Shown here one piece after another: positions 61,794 through 64,000 of a stretch of 64,000 bases of DNA. Every line of letters begins with the position of its first letter. Position 1 is the first letter of the stretch. The stretch comes from Weissella confusa (GTDB taxonomy: Bacteria > Bacillota > Bacilli > Lactobacillales > Lactobacillaceae), in the NCBI GenBank assembly GCA_001436895.1, contig JQAY01000011.1, positions 534-64,533 of the forward strand, given 5' to 3'. Made by a program: the position numbers and the translations under genes. The notes under the pieces are model-generated. The model was given only the letters and a program-made list of their open reading frames with translations. It had not been told where the DNA came from and did no database searches.

Positions 61794-62252
61794 ATGGCAG
61801 CTAGTGAAGAAGCATCGTTCGAACAGATTAATGAGGCCCTAGTTAACGTTTTCAACAACGTTGTCTGGATTGAGGAAGCCTCATTGCGTGAATCAAAGTT
61901 TAATGACATCACGATTAAGGATATGCATACGATTGCAGCCATCTCGATGTATGAGACACGTACAGCGTCACAAGTCGCCGAAATGGTGCACTTGACGCCT
62001 AGTGCGATGACGAGCGTAATCGATAAGCTAGTGAAGAAGGGATATGTTGAGCGTCGTCGTGATGACGAAGATCGACGTGTTGTCCATCTTGTACTAACGC
62101 ACTCGGGACGTACGGTTTTCCGTGCACACGAGGCTTTCCACCGCGGTATGGCCCACTCATTGTTTGACTCTCTATCCGACGATGAAGCGGCTGCCGTACG
62201 TAAAGCAGTGATTAATTTGCAAGAATATCTTCAAGAGTTGATCCAGTTCTAA
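61794..62252 (+). CDS. fabT: MarR family regulator FabT
   Basis: 152 aa winged-HTH MarR protein. The recognition region is TASQVAEMVHLTPSAMTSVI (about residues 58-77), with the wing in ERRRDDEDRRVVH. Its position between fabZ and fabH identifies it as FabT, the acyl-ACP-dependent repressor of fatty-acid genes. The start is 2 bp after fabZ; its Shine-Dalgarno lies in the fabZ end (GGAGAAG). Confidence 0.92.
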   Translation: MAASEEASFEQINEALVNVFNNVVWIEEASLRESKFNDITIKDMHTIAAISMYETRTASQVAEMVHLTPSAMTSVIDKLVKKGYVERRRDDEDRRVVHLVLTHSGRTVFRAHEAFHRGMAHSLFDSLSDDEAAAVRKAVINLQEYLQELIQF

Positions 62253-62263
62253 GAGAGGGCGAC

Positions 62264-63235
62264 ATGGAAAAATTTACCATCGTCCAGTCAGCGCGAGCAA
62301 TCCCGTCACGAGTCGTGACAAATGATGATTTAGCATTATTTATGGACACGTCTGATGAATGGATTAGTTCACGTACTGGAATTCGGCAACGTCACATCGT
62401 CGGCACTGAAGATACCAGTGATTTGGCTGTGACGGTAGCAGAAAAACTCCTCCATCAAGCTGGTTTGACAGCAGATCAACTAGATTTTATCTTAGTTGGC
62501 ACGATGTCACCGGATACATTGTCACCGAGTGTTGCACAAATTGTGCAGGGGAAAATCGGTGCGCACAATGCTTTCGCTTGGGACCTAAGCGCTGCTTGTT
62601 CAGGTTTCGTTTATACGTTGAGCATGGCAAGTTCATTGCTCTCAACGCGCTATGAACGAGGCTTAGTTATCGGGGCGGAAGTGTTGAGCAAACTTGTGGA
62701 CTGGGAAGACCGTTCAACGGCCGTACTCTTCGGAGATGGCGCAGCGGGTGTCTTACTAGAACGCACAACAGCAGCAACTGGTTTGCTAGCTGAATCATTG
62801 AAAACGTTTGGTGAACGTTCACAGTTCCTAACGGCTGGTCAACAGCAAAACGCAAATTATTTTGCCGGTACGTTGAAGACGGCTGATCCATATTTCAAAA
62901 TGGACGGACGTGAGGTTTATAGCTTTGCAACCCGCGAAGTACCAAATGTCTTAAATGAAGCGTTGGCTAAAGCTGATTTAACACCTGATGATATTGATGT
63001 TTACCTATTGCACCAAGCAAACGGACGCATTATCAGCAGTATTGCGAAGCGTTTTGGCCAACCAATTGAAAAGTTCCCAATGAACATGGCTTCATATGGA
63101 AACACAAGTGCTGCAAGTATCGGTATCTTGCTTGACGAACTTCGTGAAGCAGGCACTGTACACGCAGGACAAACAATCGCAATTGCCGGATTTGGTGGTG
63201 GATTGACGGTTGGCGCCTTGATTATCAAGGTGTAA
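62264..63235 (+). CDS. fabH: 3-oxoacyl-ACP synthase III
   Basis: 323 aa condensing enzyme that starts fatty-acid synthesis by joining acetyl-CoA to malonyl-ACP. Catalytic triad: Cys112 in DLSAACSGF, His in LLHQANGRI near 250, Asn in ASYGNTSAAS near 280. GAGAGGGCG precedes the ATG, 11 bp after fabT. Confidence 0.95.
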   Translation: MEKFTIVQSARAIPSRVVTNDDLALFMDTSDEWISSRTGIRQRHIVGTEDTSDLAVTVAEKLLHQAGLTADQLDFILVGTMSPDTLSPSVAQIVQGKIGAHNAFAWDLSAACSGFVYTLSMASSLLSTRYERGLVIGAEVLSKLVDWEDRSTAVLFGDGAAGVLLERTTAATGLLAESLKTFGERSQFLTAGQQQNANYFAGTLKTADPYFKMDGREVYSFATREVPNVLNEALAKADLTPDDIDVYLLHQANGRIISSIAKRFGQPIEKFPMNMASYGNTSAASIGILLDELREAGTVHAGQTIAIAGFGGGLTVGALIIKV

Positions 63236-63251
63236 TTTATTTTTCTAAAAT

Positions 63252-63268
63252 TGTATATGACGTATACA
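63252..63268 (+). promoter_or_regulatory. inverted repeat between fabH and acpP
   Basis: TGTATA-TGACG-TATACA lies in the 84-bp AT-rich gap. It does not match the FabT box well and has no T-run. It may be a protein site or part of an internal promoter for acpP. Confidence 0.3.
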
Positions 63269-63319
63269 TTTTAATTTTCAAACTACTTTTAAATTTTAAA
63301 GAAAACAGAGGATATTAAC

Positions 63320-63559
63320 ATGACTGAAGCAGAAATTTTGAACAAGGTAACTGAAATCTTGGTAGACCAATTTGATTTGGAAGAGGGCGAAGTTAAGCCT
63401 GAAACGAACTTGACTGAAGACATCGACGCAGATTCATTGGATTTGTTTGAAGTGTTGAACCGTATCGAAGACGACTTCGACATCAAGTTGGCTGTTGCTG
63501 AAGAAATTCAAACTGTTCAAGACTTGGTAAACAAGGTTTCTGAGCAAGTAAACGCCTAA
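63320..63559 (+). CDS. acpP: acyl carrier protein
   Basis: 79 aa, acidic. Ser39 in IDADSLDLFEVLNR is the phosphopantetheine site. It carries growing acyl chains. CAGAGGA precedes the ATG. It lies within the fab operon; the 84-bp gap upstream may hold an internal promoter. Confidence 0.95.
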   Translation: MTEAEILNKVTEILVDQFDLEEGEVKPETNLTEDIDADSLDLFEVLNRIEDDFDIKLAVAEEIQTVQDLVNKVSEQVNA

Positions 63560-63592
63560 TCACACAGACCCAAAGAGAAAGGGAACCGCAAA

Positions 63593-64000
63593 ATGAGCGT
63601 CAAGCTAAATAATCCATTATTTGAAAAGTTAGGCATGAAGTACCCTATCATCCAAGGTGGTATGGCCTGGGCAGGGACTGGTCATCTTGCAGGTGCTGTC
63701 TCTGAGGCAGGTGGTTTGGGTATCATCGGAACGGGATATTGGAAGGCTGATAAGGTACGTGAAGAAATTCGCCGTGCCCGTGAAGTTACTGATAAGCCGT
63801 TCGGTGTCAACGTGATGTTGTTGTCACGTCACATTCGCGAAGTCTTCGACGTCATCATCGAAGAAGGTGTTAAGGTTGTCGCAACCGGTGCTGGTGATCC
63901 ATCACCATTTATCGAAGAATTGCACAGCCACGACATTTTGGTAATTCCAGTTGTTCCATCAGTTGGACTTGCTAAGATGATGGAAAAGAAGGGTGTCGAT
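63593..64000 (+). CDS. fabK: enoyl-ACP reductase FabK, 5' part
   Basis: The first 136 codons are in the window and the gene runs off the edge. YPIIQGGMAWAGTGHLAGAV near residue 17 and GGLGIIGTG are typical of the FMN-dependent FabK/nitronate monooxygenase family; VNVMLLSRHIREV and TGAGDPSPFIEEL follow. In the fab operon after acpP, FabK (trans-2-enoyl-ACP reduction with NAD(P)H) is the expected member. AAAGGG lies before the ATG. Confidence 0.9.
   Translation, partial: MSVKLNNPLFEKLGMKYPIIQGGMAWAGTGHLAGAVSEAGGLGIIGTGYWKADKVREEIRRAREVTDKPFGVNVMLLSRHIREVFDVIIEEGVKVVATGAGDPSPFIEELHSHDILVIPVVPSVGLAKMMEKKGVD

Overview
The window reads as an ordinary chromosomal stretch from a low-to-mid GC Gram-positive lactic acid bacterium. 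Leucine is written mostly as TTG and glycine as GGT/GGA. Shine-Dalgarno sites are of the AGGAGG type. It has a dlt operon with dltX, a mannose-family PTS with manO, PyrR attenuation, a T-box leader, FabT-type control of fatty-acid genes, and a KxYKxGKxW signal peptide. Together these suggest Lactobacillaceae, most likely Weissella (confusa/cibaria-like); this is inference, because no 16S or other marker gene lies in the window. No integrase, transposase, phage structural gene or CRISPR array was seen.

Layout. 1-4.5 kb: tRNA-Pro, a hypothetical gene, an ADP-ribosylglycohydrolase, a small dispersed repeat and a YfhO-type membrane glycosyltransferase. 4.5-10.2 kb: aspartate ammonia-lyase, then the mannose PTS (EIIAB, EIIC, EIID, ManO) behind a promoter whose -35 box lies inside a perfect cre site, then a histidine phosphatase. 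10.4-17 kb: dltX-A-B-C-D, followed by a two-gene unit (an orphan PTS EIIC-like protein and a DUF915 hydrolase). 17-21 kb: a nuclease, tRNA-Arg, and an XRE/ImmA-type regulator pair with two small genes sharing a candidate operator motif. 21-24 kb: gap and pgk. 24-34 kb: DUF554 and LysR genes (divergent), a heterodimeric ABC exporter, cardiolipin synthase, aldo/keto reductase, lepA and rpmE2. 34-41.5 kb: an accessory-looking stretch with a mucin-binding-type surface protein, a regulator with two XRE/Rgg-like halves in one chain, and several unknown genes. 41.8-45 kb: amino-acid permease and M32 carboxypeptidase. 45-50.4 kb: a surface-polymer-looking cluster (GT2-GtrA, phosphodiester glycosidase, beta-helix protein, VTC-domain protein, DUF4956). 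50.4-54 kb: T-box-controlled NhaC-type transporter, RNase H-like protein, EbsA-like protein and an RluD-family enzyme. 54-58.2 kb: pyrR with its attenuator, followed by a strikingly degenerate carA/carB pair. 58.2-64 kb: prsA, purB, csbD and the start of the fatty-acid operon (fabZ, fabT, fabH, acpP, fabK truncated by the window edge).

The most unusual system is the pyrR-carA-carB unit. The CarA homologue has lost all three glutaminase triad residues (Cys to Gly, His to Phe, Glu to Asp). The CarB homologue is about 822 residues instead of about 1060; it has an altered first ATP-grasp domain and lacks most of the second and the allosteric domain. Both frames are intact, overlap by ATGA and sit under PyrR control, so they look like a retained pseudo-carbamoyl-phosphate-synthase rather than decaying genes. 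A 10-bp hairpin separates an excellent Shine-Dalgarno from the carA start and may loop it into place. Other points worth attention are the duplicated Rgg-like regulator, a modular intergenic repeat at 1.6 and 44.9 kb, and the VTC/DUF4956/beta-helix cluster.
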